From contig OZ020267.1 in assembly GCA_963971225.1 (NCBI GenBank), positions 102,001,729 through 102,065,728 of the forward strand: DNA of 64,000 nucleotides, read 5' to 3'. The notes under the pieces are model-generated. The model was not told the origin of the DNA and did no database searches. It saw only the letters and a program-made list of their open reading frames with translations. This DNA comes from Melieria omissa. Its lineage: Eukaryota > Arthropoda > Insecta > Diptera > Ulidiidae. Positions within the stretch are counted from its first letter, which is position 1, and the number at the start of each line of letters is the position of its first letter. The position numbers and the translations under genes were made by a program. Shown here one piece after another: positions 1 through 12,250 of this stretch.

Positions 1-142
1 TCACATATAAAGTGCAACATTGCAAGAGTAGTCAAGCAATAGGTGTGCACTCATTTGGACATGCTGCAGAGATTCAACGCTCTATTGACTAAATTACTCA
101 TCCAGTGAGTGAACGCTCTATTTCCCCCTAGTCTCGTCTTAC

Positions 143-617
143 CCTTGAAGCCGTCCTTCTGCTTCATGGCATCATATTTGGTTAGCGCCTTTCGCAGCGC
201 ATCGCGTTCGGAATCCTTCAGATTGCAGATCAAATCTTGCGCATGATCCTCGGTGAGCGGCATGCTCTTCATCTCGATGGGATGCTTCGACAAATGCAGC
301 GGCGACCCCGAAGTGCTGATACTATTACACGGTTGCTGCAACTGTTGTTGTTGCTGGGGCACTAGGCACGGATCTTGCCGAGGCCCCCGCAACAGTAACA
401 GCGGCTGCTGTAGTCGACTATGCTGATAGCGGTGATAATGATAATGTGTGGCAGCAGCCACTGTAGCCGCTGCGCGCACATGATTCATTTGTAGCCTCTG
501 CGTGTGCGGTAATCTTTGTGTCACTTGGTGTTGTTGCGATAGCTGCCGCTGCGACTGCTGACGTAGTTGCAGACAAGTTCTCAAGCATTTGCTAAACATT
601 GCTTTGTCGCTTTGCAT
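143..617 (-). CDS. N-terminal exon of an unrecognised Gln/His-rich protein (partial)
   Basis: An open frame starts at an ATG at 617 and runs leftward to a good splice donor (exon end about 143, then GTAAGACG), giving about 158 codons; the following exons lie outside the window. The first 100 residues are low complexity, rich in Gln, His, Leu and Arg. The last 45 residues are different in character: charged, helical in appearance and free of repeats (core LTEDHAQDLICNLKDSERD, followed by ALRKALTKYDAMKQ), so this is probably the start of a conserved domain. I do not recognise the family. The true start could be a later Met. It lies downstream of Cht10 on the same strand, about 2.4 kb away, with no sign of co-regulation. 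The coding call rests on the donor site and the compositional shift. Confidence 0.5.
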
Positions 618-3003
618 TTTGCTCGAATATATATATTTTTTGTAATTTTGAATTTAAGCACAATTTTTTGTGTTGTTGGCGTTACACTTTTCGCGCACAC
701 TGTAGGTTGTATTTTGCTGGCAAACGCGGCCAATGACGTCACGTACGCACAAATGTTTGGCACTCGCGCTGGCTGTTTCGATTGCTGCGAGTTATATGCT
801 TTGCCGCCGGGCGCTCGTTGCTCCTTGGCGTTTTTGTTGTTGTTTGGTGGTCGCCGTTTCGCGTCGCCGTGTTGTGTATTGCAATTTAAACAAGAAAAAC
901 ACAAATATTCGCTTCGCAGTCCGGCCGTTCGCTCGCCCTCGACGCACCGATTGTACACAGTCAACTGTCATTGGAACTGCTGGCCACTTGACGCCTTTGT
1001 GCTCTGTACTGCATTTTGGCTCGCAAAAGCTTTGCCACTTGCAAAATTAGTCGCTCACAAAGTTTTCGGTTTGTCGCGCTTTTAACTGATTTTCCAGCTC
1101 TTTTGGCCAATAACACAAATGAATTTCTCAGAACTTCTAACCGATTCGAAATCCGAAAATTATACAATGAAAATTTTCTCTCGCAAACAGCTGACTGCCA
1201 TATCGTTCAGGGTTGCTGTGTAAGTGAACGAAAAAGCGGTCGAAGTGTGGAGTTGTGTGAAGCAACATTTTTAATGTTTGGAGTTGAACTTTTAAATTAT
1301 TTGAATATTTATTGTTAAATAACAAAAAATTAAAAATAATTTAATATAAAAGAGCCATAAGAAGTTTGTTTGGCTCTCATGAAAGAATGATGAAATGAGG
1401 AAAATAAATATTATGCGTTCAATTTGATGTAATTAAAACAACCACATTACTTACTTTCCGGTAAATTTCCACATTTCTTGAAATACAAGTTGTTCCTTCA
1501 AAATATTGACTTTCATTGAACATTTTAGCAATAAAGTGCAAAAAAATATCAAAAACATAATTTCAGTTAAGAATTATAGCTCATTCAATTTTGTACGATA
1601 TATCGTACAATGGTCCGCAAAGGAGTAAAAATGCGTGAAATTTTAGTTTCGATATTTTAAGTTTTATGAACAATGCATACATTTTTTTGATAGAAAACAT
1701 GGATTATAACAACAAAAAATCAAAACGTGATTTCATTTTGATCGAAACTTATATAAATTATATATGTAAATATTTGATTCACATTTAGTTGGCCTTATAA
1801 CAATTGTTGTTGTAGCAAAGCTCCTTTCCTCTCAATAAAACTCAGAGTCAATTAAAATTCATACAGTTTTACAGAAAGGCACCGAGTATAGCCCATTCTT
1901 ATAATTGTAGTGGGAGTACCAAGTACGCATGTCTAACCTTACATAATCTGTGTCAGCCCAGTAAAGGACAACATTGTCTAGTAGTTCTTATTTTTAATTG
2001 AAAATTACGGAACAATCGAATTTTATTAGTCACGTGGTTTACAGATGGGCGTGGCAAGCAAGCAAATGCAAAAAAACTGTTACTACACCCATAACTTAAA
2101 AAAATGCAAACATAACCTGCAACCTTTGCTTTCCATTTGTACGATATATCGTACAAAGCTTTGCAGCCCTTGTAGTCATTTGTACTATATATCGTAAAAT
2201 TTTTTTAAAAGGCTCGGAAAAAATATTTAGACGCAAAAAATGTGAAATTTAATGAGCTTTATAAATCGACTGAGATTCCAACTTTGAAATTGTTTACCCT
2301 TTTGCTACCAAAAAGTATTACATATTTAAAAATTTCTCCGCAGAAGCACCGTCATTTTCTAGTTTTTCAAAAAGCTGCTTACAAAACTCACTCATACAGT
2401 GTACTCACTCATACGAACTGCGTTCGCTGTGAAATAAAAAATCTTCGAAAAAATTTTACAATATATCGTACAAATTTCCGGAAAGGGTTAACTCAATTTT
2501 TTTAAGAGAATTTAGTAATTTTGTGAAATCAGTACTAACCATTTCACAATAAGCAGATAATCTTCTTTTGATTTCTTTGCTTTAAATTTTCTTCTTTTTT
2601 TTGGAAATAAAATATATTAAAATAATTTTATTTATTTATTAAAATGTATTCTCTACTTTTCATAATTCGTCAATAAAACATATTTGAATATTTTCTAATT
2701 TATTAAAATGTATTTTTTACTTTTCAAAAATTTCGGCACTTAAAGCTAACATAAAATTATAAACTAATCCATAAAGTATTCATTTTATGATTCGTTTCGT
2801 TTGTAGAATTTCTTTTGTAATTATTGTTTTTACATTGTCTACTGAAGTATCGAGTTTATATTGGAAATCTTGAAAACAGATTTCACAAAAACCGTTTTAC
2901 AGCTTATTGGAGTTTTACGAATTTTCTTTTAAACGCGATTTGCATAAAATATTGGCACAAGGAAAATATTTACTTTATTATATAACTAAAAAAATCATTG
3001 ACG
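618..3003. other. Intergenic region between the Gln-rich gene and Cht10
   Basis: AT-rich DNA with no supported gene. It holds four copies of a 20-bp palindrome, annotated separately, and around 2,600-2,720 a weak local duplication built on TTTATTAAAATGTATT. Short open frames at 618-1,325 on both strands have no domain or codon pattern and are not believed. The minus-strand leader of the Gln-rich gene presumably lies in the first few hundred bases. Confidence 0.5.
1591..2473. repeat. Four copies of a 20-bp palindrome, TTGTACGATATATCGTACAA
   Basis: Perfect self-complementary 20-mers lie at 1,591-1,610 and 2,137-2,156. Near copies lie at 2,180-2,199 and 2,454-2,473, each with about two changes from the consensus. 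The core is a repeated CGATATATCG. Four copies in under 900 bp are far more than expected by chance, even in AT-rich DNA. I do not know the role; a dimeric DNA-binding protein site or the remnant of an inverted-repeat element are both possible. Confidence 0.8.
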
Positions 3004-3019
3004 TTTATTTTGGCAATGA

Positions 3020-6000
3020 TTACGTGCAATCGCGCGCCCGCTGTCCTGGTATGCCGCGCAGTTCCTGGTTGAGTGTGCGCAGCAGCGGATGCTTGCCACA
3101 GCCGCAGCGTCCGCGGAAATCGTCCAGATCCAGCGCCCACACCATGCCACCGCCCAAGCCCAAACTCTTCACGAACTGCGATTTGCGGCGTATGTCGGCC
3201 ACATCGTCGTACGACACCCACTGATTGCCGTTGTAGGCGTACGGCCCAATGCGGCCTTGCGGATCACGCACCACCGTCCAGCCGCCGTTGCTGATCTTCT
3301 CGCAGATCTCATAGTAGGCGAGGAAGCCGGCGGCGCGCGTGAAAGTGCCCGCCTGACCGGGTCCTGTCGACTTTTCGTTGAGACCGCGCTGATTGGTGTT
3401 GGCCAGCGAGAAGGACTGTCCGTAGAGCGGCATGCCCATAATCAGCTTCTGACGCGGCGTGCCTTTCTCCAGCCAGTAGTTTATGCTGAAGTTGCCATTG
3501 AAGTATTCGTTGGTGTCGCCATCGACGTAGTAGAGTGGCGCCACATGGCCCGTCTGCTTGTCCCAGTGGCCGTGGAAGTCGTACGTCATCACAGCAATCC
3601 AGTCAAAGTAACGCGAGAGCGTGGCCACATCATAGCCGGCATCGATGACCATTTTACTGGGCGACACTGCAGCGGAAAGCAGCAGTTCGCGCGGCTTGAA
3701 GGCCTCCGAGAGTTCGCGCACCAATGCGGCAAAGCCTGCCTTTTCTGCAGGCGAACCCTTGGTGCAGTCCACCTGCCAGCACACCGGGTACTCCCAGTCC
3801 AGATCGAGTCCCTCGAAGCCGTACTTGTCAATAAAGGCCAGTATGCTTTGTATGAAGCGTGCACGTGCCTCCGGGTCCAGCACCAGGCGTGCATATTTGC
3901 TGCCCAGCGAGTCGTTCCAGCCGCCAATGGCCACAGTGACGCGCAGTCCCTTGTTCTTGTAGGCCGCAACGCGTTCGTAAAAGTGATTATCGATGTCCGC
4001 CCAGGAATCGTGTGTCTTGATGGTCAGCGTGTTGCTGTTGAGCACCGCAAAGCCGTAGACAATGTGCGTGCAGAGATTCTCGTCGATGTCTTCGGGCACA
4101 TATTTGCCCTCGCCGCGCCGGTACCATGCCCAGTTGGTGAAGTAGCAGACGACCTTGTAGTCACCGCTGCCGGGAATGTTTGGCGGGCTAGTGGGTTTCG
4201 GGTGCGCAGTGGGTGGTTTCTTGGAGGGCGCTTGTATGGGCTTCTTGGTCGGTTTTGCTATCGTGCTCGGAACGGCTGTGGTGCTGGTTGGCTTGGGTCG
4301 ATGCACCACGGGACGTTTGGTGGTGAGCTCCTGACGTACGGCGCATTTAGTGCTCGTTGGCCAATCGCAGTATTTTTCGTTCCAGTGGAGGCCGTTGGGG
4401 CAGCTGTAGGGAAAAGATTTTCCTGAAGGAAAACGAACCTTTAAGACATTGCACTCACCTCTGCTCGAGCAGTTCTCCATGTTGACAGATGTAGTACTTG
4501 TTACAATCGCGTTCGTGTGGAATGAAATGTTGTCCATCGCACTGTTTCCTCTCTTCAAGCTTTTCGGGTGTAATGTGCACAGTTTCTACCTGGAGCTGCT
4601 GTGATGGTTCAGTGTAGGTAGATGAGGGCTTCGTTGTGTAGGCTTGGGATGGGCCCGTCTCAGATGCAACTGCAGACAAAAACAACACTTAAATACTCTC
4701 CTTTCTCACTTCACGCGCACTACTTACTCATTGTGTGCTCCTTCTGCTCCAGCACACACTTGGGATGCACACCCGGATAGTTTCTCAGCACCCGGTTAAT
4801 GGTCTTCAGCAAAGGATACGACTCACAGCCGCACACGTTCTTGAAATCGTCCAGATCCAGAGCCCAAATCATAGCACCGCCCAGGCCCATAGCACGCACA
4901 TACTCGCTCTTGTGTCTTATCATAGGCGCATCATCGAAGGACACCCACTGATCGCGCAGATATGCATAGGGGCCCATGCGTCCGCGCGTATCACGCACCA
5001 CGTTCCAGCCTCGCTTCTTTATGTACGAGCAAATCTCGTAGTAGGCCAGGAATCCGCGTGCTCGTGTCGCCTCACCTGCTTCGCCACCGCCATACGTTGG
5101 CGCATTCAAGTCATGATCCTTGGCCTGTGCCAGCGAGAACGACTGACCGTACATGGGCATGCCCATGATGATCTTTTTGCGATCGGCGCCATTCTGCAGC
5201 CAATAGTTAATGGAGAAATTGGCATTGAAGGTGTCCGTGCCAGCGGGATGATCGTACATGGGCGCCACATGGCCCGTTTTCTTGTCCCATTGGCCATGGA
5301 AGTCATAAGTCATTACGGCAATCCAGTCAAAGTAACGTGACAGCTGCGGCACATCGTAGCCGGCATCGATGACTTTCTTGTTGGGCGACACCGCGGAAGA
5401 GAGCAACAGATTCTTTGGCTTGAAAGCCTGCGACAGCTCGCGTACCAGTGCTGTGAATGCGTCTTTTTCATCGGCTGTGCCCTTCTTGCAGTCCACCTGC
5501 CAACACACCGGATACTCCCAATCCAGATCCAAACCATCAAAGCCATATTTCTCAATAAATTCCATAACGTGGCGTATGAAGCGCGCCCGGGCGGCAGCGC
5601 TACGTACCAGTCGTGAGTACTTGTCACCAGCCGAGTCATTCCAGCCACCAATGGCCACGGTGACCTTGATGCCCTTCTGCCGGAATTCCACTACGCGTTC
5701 GTAAAACTTATTATCCAGATCAGCCCAGGAGTCGTGCGGTTGTATAGTCAACGATTCGCGATTGAGTACCGCAAAACCATAGACAATGTGAGTGCAAAGA
5801 TCGGGGTCAATATCTTCGGGCAGGAATTTGCCACCGCCCTGTCGGTACCAGGCCCAATTGGTGAAGTAGCAGACGACCTTAAAGTCATTGGTAATGGTGC
5901 TGGTATCAGTATCGGTGCCAGTGCCAGTGGCGCTGCCAGCGATGCTGCCAGTGCCAGTTTCGGTGCTCGCTAGCTCCTCGGCTTCCTCGTTGGGATCAAC

Positions 6001-9000
6001 AACATTATCGTTGGCCAAACCGGTTTCGATTTCCACAGGCACACTATTTTCATCAGAAGTGCCCAGATCCTCGCCAGACTCAATTTCGGCAACAGGCTCA
6101 AGTCCAGCTGTGGAATAATTTCCAATATTTCTTTGTTACATTTTGAACTCTGAAGATTTCGTTATTACAACTTACGCATTGGTTCATAGCCGCTTGGCGG
6201 ATCCTTTAACACATCGTGTATTGTGGTCAACAGCGGATGCACGCCTTCACCACAACGATTGCGGAAGTCATCCAAATCCAGGGCCCAAACCATGCCACCG
6301 CCCAAGTCCATGGCACGTACCAATTGTGATTTTTTGCGTATCATTGCCGGATCGTCGAATGAGACCCACTGAGTGCCCTTGCGTGCGAATGGACCCATGC
6401 GACCGCGTTCGTCTTGTATCACCTCCCAGCCATCGTTCTTGATGCGATCGCAAATCTGTTGAAGGAATCAAATGTGAGATTAAGCAATAAGTGGAATTCT
6501 CAGACACCCAAATTCGAACTACATTTTCGAAATCGTTTCTGGAGTATGAAATACAACAAAGCAATCGTAAACGTACCTCATAGTAAGCCAAGAAGCCTGC
6601 AGCTCTGGTGAATTCGCCCGCTTTGCCAGGTCCCGGTGCCTTGGCATTCAAACCGTTGTTCTTAGTATTTTCCAATGTGAATGACTGACCGTATAGCGGC
6701 ATGCCCATCACAATCTTACGCGATGGTGCACCCTTTTCGATCCAGTAATTCAGCGAGAAATTCTACGAAACGGAAATTTATAAAAATCACTTTCAACAAC
6801 ATATTCGCCTTTTACAATTACCGCATTAAAGTAGTCAATCTCATCGTCGGGATGATAGTAGAGTGGCGCCACGTGGCCCGTCTTCTTATCCCACTGTCCG
6901 TGGAAGTCGTACGTCATGACGGCAATCCAATCGAAGTAGCGCGATAGCTGCGGCACATCGTAGCCTGCGTCGATGATTTTCTTGCTGGGTGAAACAGCAG
7001 TCGAGAGCAGCAGTCCGCGCGGCTTAAACTCCTCCGACAGTTCGCGCACCAGTGCCGTGAACGCCTGCTTTTCATCGGCCACGCCCTTGTTGCAGTCGGT
7101 CTGCCAGCACACCGGGTACTCCCAGTCCAGGTCCAGACCTTCGAAACCGTATTTCTCCAAAAACTCCACTGCGTGCTTGATGAAGCGCGCACGCGAAGCG
7201 GGATTGCGCACCAGTCGACTGTACTTGTCGCCTTGCGAATCGTTCCAGCCACCGAGCGCCAAACTCACTTTGACACCCTTGCTGCGCAGTCCGCTGACGC
7301 GAGTGTAGAAGTGATTGTCAATGTCCGCCCAGGCGTCGTGCGTGCGCAGTACCAGATTCGAGTAGTCCAACACCGCGAAACCGTAGACCACGTGCGTGCA
7401 GAGATCGGTGTTGATATTGTCCGGTGTGTAGCGGCCCAGCCCCTTGCGATACCACGCCCAGTTGGTAAAGTAGCACACCACTTTGTAGTAGCCGTCGAGC
7501 GGCTGCAGCACTGGTTTGTCAGTGGGATAAGTTGGTCTGGGCTTGCGTGTGGTTGTTGTTGTGGTGGTGGTGGTAAAGAACGGTCGATTGGTGGTGGGTG
7601 CTGGCTTTGCGCCGGCCGGAGGTTTGCCCTGCGTTATCTCGTTGTGTCCTGGCTTCAGATCTGCCGCTTCGCCGGCGTCGCCGTCGCCGGCGCCAGGGCC
7701 GTCGCCATAACCGATGTCGCGTTCATTGCATTTGGCCACCAAAGGCCAATCGCAGTTGCCGGTGGCCTCATTGAAATGCAGCCCAGGGCCGCAATCACCG
7801 CCCTGCAATCGATTCCACAGGCAAAAGAGGAACTTGGAGCAGTCGCCCGGATAGGCCACGCGTTCCGCGCCATCGCACGGATCGTTGGGGATGCCGCTGC
7901 GCAGCGCTTGCGACTTGACAACGCGCAGATACTGCTTAGTGGTGATGCACTGCACATTATTGGGCCAGTCGCAGATCTGGCGAATGGCGTCCCAGTGCAG
8001 ATTGCTGCCGCACGAGTTGGGCACCAGTGCGCCATTGACGCAGATGTAGTACTGGTCGCACTTTTTGTGAGTGTAGTACTCGCCTTCGTTGCACTTGGCG
8101 CTGGGCTTGTGGGGTTTCGAAGGGCGCTGCGGTTTCTGGGCGCTTGGTTTGCGCGTGGTTCTGGGTGGTGCTCTGGTGGTTCTGCGCGTGGTGGTGGTGC
8201 GTGCGGTGGTCCTTGTGGTGGCAGGGCGCTGAGTGGTGTATCTGGTGGTGGTGGTGGTGGTGGTGCGTTTGGTGGCTGCCGTTGTTGATCTGGGTTTGGC
8301 TGTGGTAGGACGCGCCGTGGTGGCCGACGACACAGGTTTGTTTTTGATGGAGCACTGTGCCGACGCAGGCCAATCGCAGTTTTTGCTGTGGTCGTTCCAG
8401 TGTAGACCGCCAGGGCAGAATTGCTGCCGCAGCTCGCCGGCGGTAATGCACTGGTAGTAGGCGTTACAGTTCGAGCGGTCGGGGTAGAACTGGCCAGCTT
8501 GGCAGTTGGATGCCTGCACTACGGGACGCACCAATGCCGGCGAAGGAATGGTGGTGTGCTCAGGTCGGTGTGTGGGTTTGATGGTTGGTCTGACGGACGC
8601 TTGTGTGGTGGGACGTCTGGTGGTGGTTTTCGGTGTGGGAGTGGTGGTAGATTGCACCCACCAGGCTGTTGTGCGACGTGTGGTGGTGATGGTGGCACTT
8701 GGTGTAGTTGTAATTGGCCTCCTGGTTGTAGTGGTGGATTGCGCACCCCAGCTCGGCCAAGCTGTGGTGTGATCGTGCATTCCGCCACCGGCACCGCCCG
8801 AAGAACCATCGCTGCTAACCGTAGTCATTACCGGTGGTATTGGTGTCACGGGTTGCGGTGGACGGTTGCAATTGCCACGTGTAGGCGGTGGCGAGCTCAT
8901 CAAGCCCAAAGCACGATTGATGGCCTTGAGCAGAGGGAACGCCTCGCTACAACAACGATTCTGGAAATCGTCGAGATCCACTGTCCAAGCGGCCACACCG

Positions 9001-10834
9001 CCGAAGCCATTGTTGACCGCATAGCGCGCCTTGGCCTCAGCCGAAGCGGGATCTTCATAGCCCACCCACTGATTGCGCAGCATGGCGTACGGTCCCGATT
9101 TGTGGTCGCCGTCGCGTCCCGTCAGCCACTTGTCCTTGCGTATGCGATGGCAGATCTCGTAGTAAGCCAACATGCCGGGTTGTTTCGTGAATTCACCTGC
9201 CTCGCCGGGACCTGACGATGCAACACCATCGCCCACCAGAGTGCTGCTGGCACGTTCCAGCGTGAATGACTGCCCATAGAAGGGAATGCCCATGATGAGC
9301 TTCTCTCGTTTGGCGCCCAACTTCACCAACAATTGCATGGTGAAGTCAGTGTTGTATTGGGGATAGCGGTCATTCTTGCGCCCGTAAAGCGGACTGACAT
9401 GGCCCGTCTGTCGCTCCCAAGCGCCGTGGTAGTCATAGGACATGACAGTCATGTAGTCGACGATCTTGGAGAGTTCGGCGAACTCGTAGGCCTCGGTAAT
9501 GATCTCCTTGTAGCCCGAAATGGCCACACCCAGCTGCATTTTGCGATCGAACCGATCAAATTCGGCGCGTATCTCGCGCAACAGTTTTGTCAAATTGGGT
9601 TTATCACTGGCCGGTCCCTTGGAACAATCACTCTGCCAGCATCGTGGATAATTCCAGTCCAGATGAAGACCGGCAAATTCGTTGCGTCTGAGAAAACCAA
9701 TCAAATTCGAAGCGAACACTTTGCGTTTGATCTCGTCGCCTGCCAGTCGTGAGTACTTATCTCCCGCCGAATCGGTCCAGCCACCCAAAGCAACCAACAC
9801 GGGCACACCAGTTGCCACGGCGCGTCTGTAGTACTCGTTTTCCATGTCGACCCAGGGATCGAACTCCTTGATGGTCAAATGATCTGGATCGAGCGAGGCA
9901 AAGGAGTAAATGATTGTTGTACAAAGCGAAGTATCCAAGTTCTCAGGCACAAATTTGCCATCGGCCTTGCGATAAAATGCCCAGTTGGTCATGTAGCACA
10001 GCACTTTGGGTGCGGCATTGAAATCTTTTCTCGTTGGTGTTGTCGATTTGAATTGCGCCAGTGCGCCATAGGGACGCGAGTCATCATCCTCCGTGTGACC
10101 GATGGAGGCACTAAAGGCACCGTAGCCCAATTGCTCTTTGATCAGTTCCAAGTTGTCTATGCTATCGAACTGGTCCACATCCACTGCTTTGACCAGCTGC
10201 TGATAGGGCGAGTCGGAACGATAGGGCTGCGGTTCATGTTCGTCATCTGGCGAGGGCTCAGCAAAGGCGGCGTATTTGTCGGATACGGTCCATGGATCGG
10301 GTTCCTCTAGTGGACGCACGTGCGCCTCAATCTCGGGTTCCTCTGCCATTAATTTTTCTGGCATTATTCCATTGCGTAAAGCTTCCACACTGGCATCGAA
10401 CTCGTCCGTGTAGTCGTCGTCGGGCAGCGATTCAACGGAGTCGCGCACAAAGGATCGATCGGACAGTGAGACGCTCAGTTCGCTGACGGTGCGCAGATTA
10501 ATGGTGGGCACTGTTTCCACGGCGCTGCGCAGCGGCAGGAATACCTCACCATAGCTGGGCCGCAAGCTGAAGCGACTGAAGCCGAGCATGGACTCGTCCT
10601 CGGCGGGCGCACTTTCAACGGCAGCGCGCACAAAACTCGGATTGGCAGTTGGTTCAATTGAGTGCGCTTCGGGCGCATCGATGCGTATGTGTGCGTGCGT
10701 GTGCGAGCAGAGTAACTGCAAGTGGAGAGTGTGTGTGTGTGTGATGAGATAGTTTCCAAAGGGGTAAATATTAATGTTTAGTGTTGTTTACTTACCAGCA
10801 GCCAGGCTGCTGCTACTGCGCTCCTAATTCTCAT
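3020..10834 (-). CDS. Cht10: Group II multidomain chitinase
   Basis: Secreted endochitinase of the cuticle-moulting pathway. My splicing (minus strand): 10,796-10,834; 6,822-10,715; 6,577-6,762; 6,176-6,455; 4,728-6,107; 4,459-4,669; 3,020-4,403, all with GT/AG borders and consistent phase, 2,457 aa. Exon 1 supplies a signal peptide (MRIRSAVAAAWLL, continuing LLCSHTHA). Domains: GH18-1 about residues 248-614; CBM14 at 750-801, 887-936 and 959-1009; GH18-2 from about 1091; GH18-3 from about 1542; CBM14 at 1970-2017; GH18-4 from about 2078. Thr/Pro-rich linkers join them, suggesting O-glycosylation. GH18-2, -3 and -4 keep the DLDWE catalytic motif (Glu near 1212, 1664 and 2201). GH18-1 reads LHLDWN, so Asn replaces the catalytic Glu near 368 and this domain should be inactive, as known for group II enzymes. 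A polyadenylation signal (AATAAA) lies at 3,004-3,009. The gene looks intact. Confidence 0.96.
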
Positions 10835-10975
10835 TTTGCTTATACAAAAATGTAGGCCGGAATTTTATGCGGTTTTCTTGCACTTTACTGTTTCGAGTAA
10901 GCAATCGCTCTATGTATGCTTTGGTGTCACTCCTTTCACTGTTTTATGGGGTTCGCTGGAATTTCACTTTTCGTC

Positions 10976-11007
10976 TGCAATGACAAAAGAAAATTGCGTT
11001 TATATAA
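10976..11007 (-). promoter_or_regulatory. Candidate core promoter of Cht10
   Basis: On the minus strand a TATATAAA box begins at 11,006, about 170 bp upstream of the Cht10 start codon. A TCATTG initiator-like sequence follows at about 10,983-10,978, roughly 25 bases downstream of the TATA box. Position, spacing and strand fit a Cht10 start site. No transcript evidence is available here. Confidence 0.4.
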
Positions 11008-12060
11008 GAAATAAAAAATCAATGAAATCATCAACAACGTGCACACGTAGCATGGAATTCCTGGTATTCTTAAACGAAGTTTACATTTTTGTATATTTAT
11101 TTAATTTAATAAAAAAAAAAATTGCAATTGCTTGCCTCACGCTTCCACTTATTGCGCGCCCAGTCTGTTCGGCTCTCTGTCTATCTGCGCGTCCGTCAGC
11201 CGCTGTCTGAGTGCCCGTTGTCTGCAAGCGCCTCGGCACAACTGACGCTTTTCGGCCGCAAGTTATATAAAATGCAAATGTATTTACATAAAAACTTATT
11301 GCATCAAATTTCCTTACTAAAACACTACAAAGCAACAACGCGCGTACGCGTACATCGCTGGCGGTCAGCCTATAAGAGGAGCCTGTACGCGCGTGCGTTG
11401 CATGCTTGATGACCAAGTTGTTCTCACAATCGGCCGCAGTGACAAATCGGGAAGTAAATTTCTTTATAAAATGATTTGTTGCTTCATTTTATGTTTGTTT
11501 TCTTTTTGTAATTCGATTTTTGCGAAATAATGCTATGCATATAGTTGCCATAATAAGGTCATTGTAATGTTTTTATTGCACACTGCACCACTACAACTAT
11601 TGCTAACTGAATGACCGGCTGTCTGACTGGCTAATGGACGTGTGTAAACAAAGCCTCATGTGTGCGTTTGGCAATGGAATTCCCTCGTTGTGATGACTTT
11701 CAGACGTTTAGTGCGTACATTGTTTACAGTTACAAATCGCTTGAACCGAAAATGGCCGCTCGAGCAGCAAAAGGGTTGAGATGCATACTTGCAAACAAAA
11801 TGTGCACTTTGTTGGTGACAATTTATTTTATGAAGTGATATAAAGTGTTGTAATTGTTTTAGAATTCTGCTACCAATGATCAGTCATTTTATTTATAACT
11901 AAAAAATTTTGGTTCAGTGGCTTCTGTTGAATCGAACAGCTTCTATTGTGGGCATTTTTTCACGGGCTTTTTTATTTGATTTTTTGCAATTTTGTATTAA
12001 AACTGGGAATTTTTTAATTTTTCTTGAAACTTTAAACATGTAAAAAACATAAAAATATAC
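11008..12060. other. Upstream region of Cht10, no gene seen
   Basis: Noncoding AT-rich DNA. Two further TATA-like sequences lie on the plus strand (TATATAAAA near 11,264 and CTATAAGAGG near 11,376). They sit in a GC-richer patch but lead to no recognisable coding sequence. Hormone-response elements are expected upstream of a moulting chitinase, but I cannot identify one by eye. Confidence 0.3.
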
Positions 12061-12250
12061 TGTAAAGAACTTAAATTAGACTCTTCCATATTGGAAAGTT
12101 TGTGTCTTGAGTCTTTTGTTGTGCCAATAATGACCGTAAAATTAAAAATTTAATTTGAAATTTAAATAATGTAAAGAACTTAAATTAGACTCTTCCATAT
12201 TGAAAAGTTTGTGTCTTAAGTCTTTTGTTTGGCCAATAATGCCCATAAAA
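12061..12250. repeat. Tandem pair of about 109-bp repeats
   Basis: GTAAAGAACTTAAATTAGAC begins at 12,062 and again at 12,171. The two units stay similar through the CCAATAATG stretch about 75 bases later. Each unit contains one copy of the TTTGTGTCTTAAGTCTTTTG-type motif that recurs through the next 2.5 kb. Confidence 0.75.

Noticed and set aside
3089..4426. 445-codon open frame on plus opposite Cht10, and similar ones at 4,735-5,340, 7,173-8,288 and 8,421-9,215
   Set aside because: They are antisense shadows of a GC-rich coding exon; they track the GH18/CBM14 reading frame and show no domain of their own.
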